From Zoogloeaceae bacterium (GTDB lineage: Bacteria; Pseudomonadota; Gammaproteobacteria; Burkholderiales; Rhodocyclaceae), in assembly GCA_031273565.1 (NCBI GenBank), contig JAISRR010000078.1, positions 1 to 32,111 on the forward strand: a DNA stretch of 32,111 nt, read 5' to 3'. This document shows positions 1 to 9,356 of this stretch, piece after piece; position 1 is the first letter of the stretch, and every line of letters begins with the position of its first letter. Below the pieces are notes generated by a model. That model was not told the origin of the DNA, made no database searches, and saw only the letters and a list, made by a program, of their open reading frames with translations. Made by a program: the position numbers and the translations under genes.

Positions 1-191
1 GGCAGGCCCATGTCCAGGCAATCGCCGGGGGCGAGCGCCGCCATCGCCGCGCCGAGCGCCCGCGCGGCGGGCAGGACCCGGCCCGTGGCGAGGTCGACGC
101 CCAGGCCCACGGTCAGGCTTTGTTGCATCGCGCCTTGCAGGACAAAAGGTTGCGCGGCGCTGTAGAGGAGATCATCGGGTTCGATACGCAT
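1..191 (-). CDS. Unidentified protein, N-terminal part, downstream of vgrG (cut by window edge)
   Basis: An open frame starts at an ATG at 191 and runs off the left edge, giving 63 residues beginning MRIEPDDLLYSAAQPFVLQG. It lies about 35 bases after the vgrG stop on the same strand. The visible part is rich in Ala, Leu and Gly, with no signal peptide and no motif I recognise. No strong Shine-Dalgarno sequence is visible (GAG lies about 13 bases upstream). Genes in this position after vgrG commonly encode effector adaptors, effectors or immunity proteins, so such a role is possible, but that is position-based inference only. Confidence 0.55.
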   Translation of the reverse strand, partial: MRIEPDDLLYSAAQPFVLQGAMQQSLTVGLGVDLATGRVLPAARALGAAMAALAPGDCLDMGL

Positions 192-225
192 GGCGCTCAG
201 GTCTCGGTGTTTTCAGTGGGATTCA

Positions 226-3200
226 TCATGGCATGATTCTTATGGCGTTATTGGAGATGCCGTAAATATTGTTGATCGCGTTTTGCTTGCCGTCGAACTG
301 AATATCCTTTATTTTGACCTGGGAGTGCACATTATCCAGTTCGATGATGGTGTCCTTGATGGTGATGATTCCACTGGCGCATTTCAGGGCAACGCTGTCG
401 TTTTTCAGTTCGACGGAGACCTTGTTGTTTTTCTCCAACGCTAGCGTAATCCCATCGCCGTCCAGGGTGACGCAGGATTTTTCGTCTTTTTTCTTGATTT
501 CAACCCCATCATCGTTGAGCTTGATAACAAAGTTGTTGCCCTCGAGTTGAATGGTTTTATTGTCTCCATGGACGGACAAATAAATGCCTTTTTCGCCGCT
601 AGGCGCCTGGATAGTTGATGCGCTGGTGCCAGCGTTCTGTACGACGAGCGCACTGCCGTTGGTGTCATCCCCAGAAACGATGATATGTTTCTGGGCAAGC
701 GATTTGCGCGTATGTCCTATGTTTTCTACAAGATTTGTGGTGTGCGCGTAGCGTAGATGTGAAATATCCGCAAGATACCCATTTATTTGATAATTATCCG
801 CCTGCGCAGCTCCATTTCCAAAAACATAGCTCATGGCTGCATCATTTTGGAAATTGAACAGAATGTTAGCCCCATGCGCATTCCACTGCGTTTCGGCGCG
901 GACGTCTTTACTACCCCATTTCAATATAGGCTGACCCCGTACTGTGTCTCTGTAGTTTCCCGCCAACTCGTCCTGCTTGGCATCGCCCGCGCGCAGCAAC
1001 AATCCGCCTTTCGAATCAAGATGAATTGCATTCTCTGCGTGCAGTCCGATGTTGGCGTCCTCGGAATGCAAAAGAATGCCTCCCATTGTTTCTTTTTCCA
1101 AGGCCTTGCCCCTGTAAGCCAGGATGCACATGGCAAGGATTTCGGCGAGGTTGTCCGAGATGGTTCTGGCATACACATTTTTTTGGGCGAGTTCTTTTTT
1201 ATTAGCACTGTATTTTTCTTTTTCTGCTTTTTCTTCCACATCGTTCAGTTCAGTACTAATCTCCGCAATAGCCCCGCCTATCATTGCCACGCAGTCTGTC
1301 ACGACGTCCAGAAGTCTGACCGGCGTTTGCAGTTTCGTCATGGTATCGCCGCCATCGCTACGCACGGTGTAACCATATATGCTGGCGCGATCTTTAGCGT
1401 AAGCCAGGTTCTCGCCGATCGTGCCAGCCATCATGAGGGCCGCCTTGGCGGCGGCAATGCCGCCAATTCCGCCATCATTCTGCGAATCCTTTTCCGCATA
1501 ACCCTTCTGCGCGGCCTCCATGACCTGTTTGCAAAGCTCTAATCCCAAAAAGCCGTATTTCTTCAAAGAGGGTCCCATGACTTCCTGTAAAATGGTTCGA
1601 CTCATGGTGGAGTGGGCGACGTTGGCGAAGCTCGCCGAGCTGACTGCAGCCGCTTTACCCTCGATGGTTCCACTGCTGATGAGCGCGTCGAGGCTGCCCG
1701 CGCTCATGACGATCCCGCTGCCGTTGGCGGTTGTCATGCCGATGCCCTGTGTTTTGGCACTGTCGTTGAACAGCAGTTGATTTCCACCGGCAGTGCTGAT
1801 GCCGGAAACATTATTGTTGCCACTTCCCACCAGCGCCCCGGTTTCGGCGTTCGCCAGCGCCCCGGTAATGTAGGGACGGTCGGGATTGCCGTCTACGAAA
1901 CTGACCAATACCTCCGTGCCGACCAGCAATGGAAAACTCATCCCCGAGTTCTTGCCGATTTGCTGCTGCGCCATGCGTACCCAGCAGGAAGCTTTACCCT
2001 GGCCGCGGCCAGAAATATCAAAGGGAAAGAGAATCTTGTAGCGCCCCAGGCTGTCGAGTTCCGGGCGGGCGTCGGTTTTGGCGCCATCGATGAAGGCGTG
2101 CACCACGCCGGCGATTTTTGCGCGCGGGGCGCGTTTTTCGGGGCGGAAGGGACGATTGGCTTCGATGCAATGGAAGCTGTTGCGATAAAACAGGTGGTCC
2201 TGCACGCCTTCCAGCGGAATGCCCAGCCCCAGGTTGATGAAGCTCTCCTGGCTGCCTTCGTGGGTGACATCGGTAATCAGGTAATCCTGATTGAAGCCGG
2301 GGTTGTAGTGGTCTTTCAGGGTGAAGGTGTAGCCGGGGCGGATGCCGGGAATGGCGCTTTCGCCGCTGAAAACGCGCTCGCGGCAGCGTAGCGCTTCGGC
2401 GCGGATTTGGGCGAGACGGGTGGCGTCGGCGTCATCCTCTACATCTTCATCGGTCAGATACACGTCGCCCAGACCATCGGGCGATACGTCCGCCATGCCG
2501 ACGATGGGCTTGTTGGGGTTTTTCCAGCTATGGCTGCGGATGACAACACGCTTCGGGCGTTGCGTCTGGGTGAGTGAGAAGGCGAGCAGGATTTCACGGA
2601 CATGCTTACCTTCCAGCCCGGTGAGTGGAGAGTAAGCCAGCACCGGGTCGTCCGGCAGGGCGCTATGTGCGATAGGGGCATCGGCAAAACAAACGGTATC
2701 GACCTTTTCGCTTTGTGCGAAATAGAAATACGCGCCCTGATCTTCCAGCCGCCAGCAGAGGTAATCGTAAATACTTTCGTCGTACTGCATGGCGAAATCC
2801 CGTTTGGGATAATCGCTGCGGGTGAATTCCATGTTGTGCGGGAAGGTGAAAAATTCCTGCGAGCGCAGTAGTTCCTCAACCGTGTCTTTCAGGGTTTGTT
2901 CAAGAAAAATCCAGCTTTGCACAATCTGGGTCATTTTCCAGAAGGTGGGGCGCAGTTCAACCGTGTAATAGCTGTAACCGTTGAAATAGCCACTCTGCTG
3001 CGCTTTGGCGGGATAGCCGCAAAACACTGCCTCGCGCCCATTTTCACGCAGGATGCGGAAAGTCGCCCGGTCAGAGAGCAGCTTGCCAATATCGAGCGCC
3101 GGGTTGGGAGAAACCAGATCGATGGTGAAAGAAAACAATTCGTTCAGACCTTCGCTGCCCTTGAAACGGATGACGTGCAGGGTTTCTTGCGGCAAAGCCT

Positions 3201-3252
3201 GGGAAGTGAAACGGAAAAGTTCGGTTTCGAAGGTCGGGCTGTTCGTGTTCAT
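226..3252 (-). CDS. vgrG: Type VI secretion spike protein VgrG (TssI) with long C-terminal extension
   Basis: This 1008-residue protein forms the trimeric spike at the tip of the T6SS tube and carries effectors. Residues about 1-360 match the gp27-like hub (start MNTNSPTFETELFRFTSQ, then FKGSEGLNELFSF). Residues about 375-470 match the gp5-like OB fold, with the family signature GTEVLVSFVDGNPDRP followed by ITGALAN. The C-terminus (about 770-1008) is a string of short beta repeats typical of the gp5 needle. Between them, about 530-760, lies an Ala-rich, predicted mostly helical stretch not usual for the needle. Typical VgrGs are 600-750 residues, so this is a long, possibly evolved VgrG. The start codon overlaps the tssG stop (ATGA), with AAGGAG 6 bases upstream. 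By eye the 3' half is more AT-rich than its neighbours. Confidence 0.95.
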   Translation of the reverse strand: MNTNSPTFETELFRFTSQALPQETLHVIRFKGSEGLNELFSFTIDLVSPNPALDIGKLLSDRATFRILRENGREAVFCGYPAKAQQSGYFNGYSYYTVELRPTFWKMTQIVQSWIFLEQTLKDTVEELLRSQEFFTFPHNMEFTRSDYPKRDFAMQYDESIYDYLCWRLEDQGAYFYFAQSEKVDTVCFADAPIAHSALPDDPVLAYSPLTGLEGKHVREILLAFSLTQTQRPKRVVIRSHSWKNPNKPIVGMADVSPDGLGDVYLTDEDVEDDADATRLAQIRAEALRCRERVFSGESAIPGIRPGYTFTLKDHYNPGFNQDYLITDVTHEGSQESFINLGLGIPLEGVQDHLFYRNSFHCIEANRPFRPEKRAPRAKIAGVVHAFIDGAKTDARPELDSLGRYKILFPFDISGRGQGKASCWVRMAQQQIGKNSGMSFPLLVGTEVLVSFVDGNPDRPYITGALANAETGALVGSGNNNVSGISTAGGNQLLFNDSAKTQGIGMTTANGSGIVMSAGSLDALISSGTIEGKAAAVSSASFANVAHSTMSRTILQEVMGPSLKKYGFLGLELCKQVMEAAQKGYAEKDSQNDGGIGGIAAAKAALMMAGTIGENLAYAKDRASIYGYTVRSDGGDTMTKLQTPVRLLDVVTDCVAMIGGAIAEISTELNDVEEKAEKEKYSANKKELAQKNVYARTISDNLAEILAMCILAYRGKALEKETMGGILLHSEDANIGLHAENAIHLDSKGGLLLRAGDAKQDELAGNYRDTVRGQPILKWGSKDVRAETQWNAHGANILFNFQNDAAMSYVFGNGAAQADNYQINGYLADISHLRYAHTTNLVENIGHTRKSLAQKHIIVSGDDTNGSALVVQNAGTSASTIQAPSGEKGIYLSVHGDNKTIQLEGNNFVIKLNDDGVEIKKKDEKSCVTLDGDGITLALEKNNKVSVELKNDSVALKCASGIITIKDTIIELDNVHSQVKIKDIQFDGKQNAINNIYGISNNAIRIMP

Positions 3253-4286
3253 GCTTGACTCCTTGAGTAGTGCTGCTCTGTCTTCTGATACACCACCACC
3301 GGAATTGTTGGCGCTGTCTCAGGTGGGGCAAGGTGACAACCGACGCGCAGCTTTGCACCCAGCGTATGGCCTGTGGGCGAGGCGGCGGCAGGGTGCAGTA
3401 CCAGATCGAATTCCAGTGCTTCGTCTATGTAACGGTGTACGTGGGTGCATAGCCTGAGGTAGCTCGCTTCACCGTATAGATAAAATTGCAGACGCGCTTC
3501 GGGGAGGTCTTCGAGGTGAATGCGGATTTTGCCTGTGACATCAGCGATGCGCTCGCCAACGAACAGATTTTCTCCAATACGTGTATTGGTTAAGCCCAGG
3601 CGGCAGCGTTGGTCGTGGGGAATGCGCGCCTGACGCGGAACGCATTCTTCGACCCAGATATTCGGCCACGGCAATTCACTTTCCAGATAGCGCGCCAGCC
3701 CGTCGGCGGTACGCGCCTGAATGAGCAGTTCCACCGCCTGCGGACGCGGTGGGCGACCCGGGTGCAGTTCGGGGTAGGCTTGCCCCATCAGGCAGTAGAG
3801 CATGTGTTGCAAGTCTGCATCGCCTTGTTCAACGAGACGGCGGGCGTAGTCGTAATGACCTTCGGCGCGGCAGAACAGGTGGGCGATGCGGTTGTTGATC
3901 AGGTCAAGAAAATCCTTGACCACATCCCGGTCGGCACGAGCTTCACTCAGTAGTTCTTCGGTGTAGAGCGTGGGCAATGGCCCCAGAGTGCTGTAGAGGC
4001 CAATCTGGGTATTTTCGATGCAGTAGCGCTCAGCGGGGAATTGCGACTGTTTTGCCTGTTGTTCATCCTCATTCCCGTCGTCCATGACGACGCGCTCTCG
4101 GGTGAGGGCGACGACTTCGCTGGTCGGGAAGGCGAGGGAGAGCCAGGGGACGATGCGGATATGTCGTTCGATTTCTCTGAACGGCACATCTTGTCGGGTG
4201 AGTTCCAGACTGAGCAGGCGCAGTACCTGCTCCAGAGAAAAGCGGGCTGGATATTGCGCAAGAGCGGTCTTGATGTCGGTTTTCAT
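3249..4286 (-). CDS. tssG: Type VI secretion baseplate protein TssG
   Basis: TssG is a cytoplasmic baseplate wedge protein that works with TssF, TssE and TssK. The 345-residue product begins MKTDIKTALAQYPARFSLEQ and contains the family-typical LFCRAEGHYDYARRLVEQGD region and the segment around CRLGLTNTRIGENLFVGERI. The frame stays open 11 codons further upstream, but the ATG at 4286 is preferred because it overlaps the tssF stop as ATGA and gives the usual TssG N-terminus. The gene end overlaps the vgrG start in the same way, which suggests translational coupling through tssF, tssG and vgrG. Length is normal for the family (about 330-360). Confidence 0.93.
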   Translation of the reverse strand: MKTDIKTALAQYPARFSLEQVLRLLSLELTRQDVPFREIERHIRIVPWLSLAFPTSEVVALTRERVVMDDGNEDEQQAKQSQFPAERYCIENTQIGLYSTLGPLPTLYTEELLSEARADRDVVKDFLDLINNRIAHLFCRAEGHYDYARRLVEQGDADLQHMLYCLMGQAYPELHPGRPPRPQAVELLIQARTADGLARYLESELPWPNIWVEECVPRQARIPHDQRCRLGLTNTRIGENLFVGERIADVTGKIRIHLEDLPEARLQFYLYGEASYLRLCTHVHRYIDEALEFDLVLHPAAASPTGHTLGAKLRVGCHLAPPETAPTIPVVVYQKTEQHYSRSQA

Positions 4287-6013
4287 GCCAGTTGCCGGTC
4301 GCCCATGCGCGGAGGCCATTCCAGGTGTTCCCCGCTACCCGCCACATCAAGAACGAGGCGGGCGTAATTGTTGATGGAGGTGAAGCCGCTGAAAAATCGG
4401 TCAAGGGTATTGGCGAACAGGAACATGCTGCCAAAGGAACTGAAGCCCGTCGGATCCAGTACCAGCGAGAGGCAGCGTCCACGGTAAAGCCGTCCGCCGA
4501 ACAGGCGGTCTTCTTCCGTGCTGGAGAATTTCAGGATGGCGTTGCAGCAACGCTGGTTGGTAGCGGCCAGTTCCGGGGCTGCGTTGGCATCGCTGATATA
4601 GAGCTTCAGCATGGAACGCAGGAGGCTGGCTGAGGCTTGTGGCAGAAGGTGCGCGCCAAGGTGCGAGAGGTACAGCCATTGCTCCAGATCGCTTCCCGGT
4701 CTGGGCAGGACGGGGGTCGGCACCGTGATGTTGGCGAAGCTCGCCTGCACCGGGGAATCGTCGGTGGGCAGACAGATGTCTCCAATGCGTAATGCATTGG
4801 GTGCGTCGCGGTTGCAGCAGGTCAGTTCGATGGACAGGACGTGTTTTTGCAGCGCGTCCATGCCACCATCGGTCTCGGCGTAGAGCGGGGTAATCCAGTA
4901 GCGGGAAGCTTCGTTGCCATCACTGTCAGAGAGAAAACGGGTGCTGTAGAGCAGCGGCGCGACGACGGCGCGGGTCAGTTCGTAGGGGTGGTAAGGCTCT
5001 ACCCGTCCGCCGGGAAAGAGACCTGTCACACGGGTGACGGAGAGGATGTCTAGATTTTTCGCTTCCTCATCCTGAGGATGTAACGGGTATTCCACCTGGG
5101 TGTGGTCGATATTCAAGGGTTCAGCAAAGGCGCTGAAGACATTGCTTGCCAATACTGCGCCGAGTACAAAGCTTGAGCGCTTGAATTCCGGAATGCGCTC
5201 AAAGGGGGGCTTCAGGCAGAAAGTGATTTCCAGCGTGCTGCCCCCTGCCACGCCCGGCAGGCTTGCCAAACCCTCCAGTCGCAGAAAGAGTAATTGTTCC
5301 GGTAAATAGAAATAGCGCAGAATTTCCATGTAGGCGCGATTGCGGCTGCGGTCTTCCGGCAGGCGACTGTCGTGCAAAGGGAAAAACTGTTGTTGCACGG
5401 CACTGGCGGGCAAGTGGTGAATGCTTGCGCCTACCTTGATTTCCAGATGGTCGAGCTGCCGCAACAGCACAAAAAAACGTCCTGCCGCATGATTCGCCGC
5501 GCCCGCCAGATGCAGCACCAGCGGGGCATTGCTGCCCTGCCCGGCGAAGGGGCTGCCGGAAAGTGTCAGCGATACCCGGAAATACGGCGAGCCTGAAGGC
5601 TCCTCGGTACGCACGGTGACAACATCGGCGGGCGGAACCAACAGCTCGTGTTCTGTGCTGTAAAGGCATGTCACGCCCCCCACCGGACGTGAGGCCAGTC
5701 GCGTACCACGCGGCACACGCAGCACTTCCTCAAATCCTGGCAGGCGCAGGAAACGCATGATGCTCATCGAAGGGAGTGGCAACAGCGCCTGCGGGAAGGT
5801 CCAGCGCAACAGGTTTTGTAACAGATTGGGCGCGTTGCGGCTCAAATGCTCACGGATGCGGGCGGTGAGAAAAGCGCTTCCTTCCAGCACGCGCTCGACA
5901 TCCGGGTCACTGCTTGATCCGGCCAGCATTGGCGCCAACGCCGGATATTTCTTCGCAAAAACAACCGCATCTCCGCGCAGGGCTTCGAGTTCTTCTTCGA
6001 AGAAGTGTTTCAT
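4283..6013 (-). CDS. tssF: Type VI secretion baseplate protein TssF
   Basis: TssF is the largest baseplate wedge subunit. The 576-residue protein starts MKHFFEEELEALRGDAVVFA and continues with AKKYPALAPMLAG and DPDVERVLEGSAFLTARI, the family's conserved N-terminal block (residues about 18-55). Further typical segments are the RVPRGTRLASRP region (about 100-115) and a C-terminal GGRLYRGRCLSLVLDPTGFSS segment. Length is normal (580-630 in relatives). The start lies three bases after the tssH stop; the ribosome site is weak (GGAA), so expression probably depends on reading through from tssH. The end overlaps tssG by ATGA. Confidence 0.94.
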   Translation of the reverse strand: MKHFFEEELEALRGDAVVFAKKYPALAPMLAGSSSDPDVERVLEGSAFLTARIREHLSRNAPNLLQNLLRWTFPQALLPLPSMSIMRFLRLPGFEEVLRVPRGTRLASRPVGGVTCLYSTEHELLVPPADVVTVRTEEPSGSPYFRVSLTLSGSPFAGQGSNAPLVLHLAGAANHAAGRFFVLLRQLDHLEIKVGASIHHLPASAVQQQFFPLHDSRLPEDRSRNRAYMEILRYFYLPEQLLFLRLEGLASLPGVAGGSTLEITFCLKPPFERIPEFKRSSFVLGAVLASNVFSAFAEPLNIDHTQVEYPLHPQDEEAKNLDILSVTRVTGLFPGGRVEPYHPYELTRAVVAPLLYSTRFLSDSDGNEASRYWITPLYAETDGGMDALQKHVLSIELTCCNRDAPNALRIGDICLPTDDSPVQASFANITVPTPVLPRPGSDLEQWLYLSHLGAHLLPQASASLLRSMLKLYISDANAAPELAATNQRCCNAILKFSSTEEDRLFGGRLYRGRCLSLVLDPTGFSSFGSMFLFANTLDRFFSGFTSINNYARLVLDVAGSGEHLEWPPRMGDRQLA

Positions 6014-6016
6014 TGT

Positions 6017-8737
6017 TTATTCCAGCGTCACGGTACATTGTCCTTCGGCATCAATGTCCAGGCGAGCCAGGTGGTAAGGGGGCAAGCCCTGCTCCTCGCG
6101 TGCCCGGGCTTCGCCCATGCCTTGCAGGAGTTCTCTGGATAAACGCGGAAGAATATGCAAATTGAGGATGTATTCGATATTGCGTGCGCCGGTTTCCACC
6201 TCGGTACAGCGCGCGGCGATGCTGTCTGCGACAGCGGCGCTCCATTCCAGGGTGATTTTGCTGTTCGTCTGCAACTGCGTGGCGATGCGGCGCAGTTTTT
6301 GCGAAACGATGCTTTTCAGCGCGGCGTCGGACAGCGTGGCGAAAGGCAACAGCGTCATCCGCCCCACCAGCGCGGGCTTGAAGTGTTCGTTCAGGCGGGG
6401 GCGGATGGCTTCAAGAACGTCGCCCATCGTGTTCGAGTCTTCTTCCTGGGCAGCACGTTTTTCACGTAAAAATTGCTCAATGGTATCGGAACCCAGATTG
6501 CTGGTGAGCAGGATTACCGTGTTGCGGAAGCGCACTTCCTTGCCTTCGCCATCCTGCAACAAGCCTTTGTCAAAAACCTGATAGAACAGATTCATGATGT
6601 CTGGATGCGCTTTTTCGACTTCATCAAGCAGCACCACGCAATAGGGCTGCCGCCGCACGGCTTCGGTCAACATGCCGCCTTCGCCATAACCGACATAGCC
6701 GGGGGGCGAACCAATCAGGCGGCTGACGGTGTGCTTCTCCTGAAATTCGCCCATATTGACCATCACCATGTTCTTTTCCGAACCGAACAGCAGTTCAGCC
6801 AGCGCCAGCGCGGTTTCGGTCTTGCCCGTACCGGAGGGGCCGGTGAGGAGGAAGACCCCCAGAGGACGGTCGGGGTCTTTCAGCCCGGCCTTGGCGACCT
6901 GAATGCTGCGCGCCATGACGGAGAGCGCGTAATTCTGCCCCTGTACCCGGCGTGCCAGCAGGTCTTGCATTTCGCTCACCATTGCGGCCTGGTCCTGCGC
7001 CAGTCGTCCCAGTGGAATGCCGGTCCAGTCAGAAACTACCTTGGCGATGGCTTCCGGACCGACTTCGGAGAACAACAGACCGCCATCATTTTGCAGGCCT
7101 GCCAGACGTTCGGTTGCGGCAGTAAGTGCTTCTTTCAGGGCATTGGTATCGACAGGGGCTTCGGCAGGTGCTTGGGTAGCATCGGCGCCTTCCGTGGCTG
7201 GAGCAGGATTTTCCCGCGCGGCCCGCAGCGCCTCCCGTGCCGCGAGAACGGCTTCTGTTGCTTCCCGTTCTTCCTTCCAGCGTTGTTCCAGTTCGTCACG
7301 GCGAGTCGTGGTGGCGGTGACTGCTTCGTAAAGGGAAGCAAGTTGTTCATCATCTATGTCGAGCAGGTTGTCGCGGTCACGCTCCAGACTGGCGATGCGC
7401 CGTTTCAATCCGGCGAGTTCGCTCTCGGCATCTTCCAGAATACCGGGGCGGGCTGCCAGTGCGACTTTTACGCGGGCGCAGGCGGTATCCAACAGGTCGA
7501 CCGATTTGTCCGGCTGGAAACGCCCGGAGATGTAGCGGTCGGCATAGTCGGCGGCGTATTCAATGGCGGCGTCACTGATGATGACGCCATGTGCTTTTTC
7601 ATAGGCGGGCTTGATGCCGCGCAGAATCTGCTGAGTACTGGCAACCGAGGGTTCGGCGAGCGCGACGAGTTGGAAGCGACGCGCCAGAGCTGCATCTTTC
7701 TCGAAATATTTTTTGTATTCTTTCCAGGTCGTCGCCGCACAGGTGCGTAATTCGCCTCGCGCCAGCGCGGGTTTCAGAAGATTGGCGGCATCGGAGGTTC
7801 CGGCGCTGCCGCCCGCACCGATCAGGGTGTGGGCTTCGTCGATGAACAGCACGATCGGCGTCGGGCTGGATTTGATTTCGTCGAGCACACCTTTCAGGCG
7901 ATTTTCAAATTCGCCTTTCATGCCTGCGCCCGCTTCCAGACTACCCATGTCGAGACCGATTAAACGAACACCCTTCAAGGTATCCGGCACTTCGCCAGCC
8001 ACGATGCGCCCGGCTAAACCTTCGACCAGCGCGGTCTTGCCCACGCCGGGTTCACCGACGAGGATGGGATTATTTTTGCGGCGACGGGCGAAGATGTCCA
8101 ACATGCTGCGAATTTCTTCGTCACGCCCGAACACAGGATCAAGCTTGCCTTCTTTCGCCTTGGCGGTGAAGTCTTCACAATAACGGGAAATGAAACCACC
8201 ATCGCGCCCTGGCGCACCGACGCCTTCTGCCGCCGTCGGAGATGCCTTGGCAGCGGCTTCGTATTCGGTGGAATTGGCGGCGACGATGCGGTAATCGCGC
8301 AACCCGGCTTCGCGTGAAAAGCCATTCAGAATTTTTTCTGTGCTGCCTGCAAGAAAACGCCCCGGTTTCACCAGCACCGTCAGGAGCACCGAGCCGGAGG
8401 TGATGGAGCCTGCGCCCAGTTCCAGACTGGCAACCAGCCATGCATCCTGAAAGAGGTCGAGCAGCAGGGGGGAGAACACGGGTTTTCCTTGTGCTCCCGC
8501 CGCAAGCCCTTCCACATCGGCGGTGAGTGCCGCCAGCAATTTTGCCGTCTCGCCCCCTCCTTGCCGAACCAGCAGGGAGAATTCACTGGCAGGGTCTTCC
8601 AGCGCTTTCAGGAAAAAATGCTCCGTCGTAATTTCACGGTGTCCCATGGAAACGCACAGACCAGCAGCGTTGTTGAGATAGATGGTCGCTTGCCGCCCCA
8701 GTCGGTCGAGAAGAGAGCGAATGCCGACACTGATCAT
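6017..8737 (-). CDS. tssH: Type VI secretion AAA+ ATPase TssH (ClpV), sheath disassembly
   Basis: ClpV is a hexameric unfoldase that disassembles the contracted TssB/TssC sheath so the subunits can be reused. The 906-residue protein has an N-terminal ClpN-like domain (about 1-160). The first AAA+ module carries Walker A GEPGVGKT at 228-235 and Walker B LFIDEAHTL. A charged coiled-coil middle region follows (about 440-560), including an Ala/Pro/Glu-rich stretch. The second AAA+ module carries GPSGTGKT and VVLLDEVEKAHPD. Both ATPase sites look intact. Its place inside a tss operon separates it from ClpB. The upstream ribosome site is weak (AGGG, about 8 bases before the ATG), and a 139-base gap separates it from hcp. 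Confidence 0.96.
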   Translation of the reverse strand: MISVGIRSLLDRLGRQATIYLNNAAGLCVSMGHREITTEHFFLKALEDPASEFSLLVRQGGGETAKLLAALTADVEGLAAGAQGKPVFSPLLLDLFQDAWLVASLELGAGSITSGSVLLTVLVKPGRFLAGSTEKILNGFSREAGLRDYRIVAANSTEYEAAAKASPTAAEGVGAPGRDGGFISRYCEDFTAKAKEGKLDPVFGRDEEIRSMLDIFARRRKNNPILVGEPGVGKTALVEGLAGRIVAGEVPDTLKGVRLIGLDMGSLEAGAGMKGEFENRLKGVLDEIKSSPTPIVLFIDEAHTLIGAGGSAGTSDAANLLKPALARGELRTCAATTWKEYKKYFEKDAALARRFQLVALAEPSVASTQQILRGIKPAYEKAHGVIISDAAIEYAADYADRYISGRFQPDKSVDLLDTACARVKVALAARPGILEDAESELAGLKRRIASLERDRDNLLDIDDEQLASLYEAVTATTTRRDELEQRWKEEREATEAVLAAREALRAARENPAPATEGADATQAPAEAPVDTNALKEALTAATERLAGLQNDGGLLFSEVGPEAIAKVVSDWTGIPLGRLAQDQAAMVSEMQDLLARRVQGQNYALSVMARSIQVAKAGLKDPDRPLGVFLLTGPSGTGKTETALALAELLFGSEKNMVMVNMGEFQEKHTVSRLIGSPPGYVGYGEGGMLTEAVRRQPYCVVLLDEVEKAHPDIMNLFYQVFDKGLLQDGEGKEVRFRNTVILLTSNLGSDTIEQFLREKRAAQEEDSNTMGDVLEAIRPRLNEHFKPALVGRMTLLPFATLSDAALKSIVSQKLRRIATQLQTNSKITLEWSAAVADSIAARCTEVETGARNIEYILNLHILPRLSRELLQGMGEARAREEQGLPPYHLARLDIDAEGQCTVTLE

Positions 8738-8876
8738 GATTGCACCCTGTCAGGAAAGAAAACGATAAAACGGCTGAACGTATGGGGGAATGCTCAGTGC
8801 GCTCCGCTTCGTTTAACGCGAATGCTTTTGAACGAAAGGCATGCGCACGGAGGATCCCCCTCTATGGTGCGGACAA
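8738..8876 (-). other. Gap between hcp and tssH with hairpin-forming sequence
   Basis: No gene is visible in these 139 bases. On the plus strand GCGAATGC at 8818-8825 can pair with GCATGCGC at 8839-8846 (one A:G mismatch, 13-base loop), and GGAGGATCCCCC lies just beside it at 8850-8861. Neither is followed by a T-run in the transcribed direction, so this is not a clear terminator. It could stabilise or separate the hcp message from tssH, but that is inference. Confidence 0.35.
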
Positions 8877-9356
8877 TCAAGCTTTCCAGTCGTCTACAAA
8901 CTCGATGTTGCCATCGTTGTACGTCCAGGTAATCTTGGAGTAGGTAAAGGAGATTTCTTCGTGGTCGTGGTAGGGCTTATTGTCGGGCAGAAAGGTGAGG
9001 GGGGTGAATTCCCGTGCGTTGACAATAATGGCCTCTTCCAGTTTGATGGTGAAATACTTTTCTTCGGTACCGTCAGGTTTGATGCGGTACTGATCCAGCG
9101 TCACTTCAAGCTGTTCACCGGTGCTGACCGCCTTGAAGAGCTTGGGCGTAGAAGCATCCTTGTGTTTGACGATGGTTAGCGGATGGTGAATGCGCTGTCC
9201 GGTAGGCAGCCCGGTATGGGTGTCCTTGGGGATTTCTACGGTGTGTTCGATGGAGTAGACGAGAATTTTGTCTTTCTTGTCACCACCTTGCGGGCTGTCG
9301 CCCTTGATGTCGCCTTGGGTTTTGCCTTTAACGGCCAGATATGCGGTCAGTGCCAT
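8877..9356 (-). CDS. hcp: Type VI secretion tube protein Hcp (TssD)
   Basis: Hcp hexamers stack into the inner tube propelled by sheath contraction; it is also the most abundantly secreted T6SS protein. The 159-residue product starts MALTAYLAVKGKTQGDIKGD and has the family features: VYSIEHTVEIP, the GQRIHHPLTIVKHKDASTPKL block (about residues 52-72), and a C-terminal ISFTYSKITWTYNDGNIEFVD strand region. Length is typical. An excellent ribosome site (AAGGAG, 8 bases before the ATG) and noncoding gaps of about 138 bases on each side suggest it is produced at a higher level than its operon neighbours. Confidence 0.96.
   Translation of the reverse strand: MALTAYLAVKGKTQGDIKGDSPQGGDKKDKILVYSIEHTVEIPKDTHTGLPTGQRIHHPLTIVKHKDASTPKLFKAVSTGEQLEVTLDQYRIKPDGTEEKYFTIKLEEAIIVNAREFTPLTFLPDNKPYHDHEEISFTYSKITWTYNDGNIEFVDDWKA

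Noticed and set aside
1612-2391. Plus-strand open frame of 259 codons inside vgrG
   Set aside because: It is antisense to the conserved VgrG OB-fold region and has no ribosome site.
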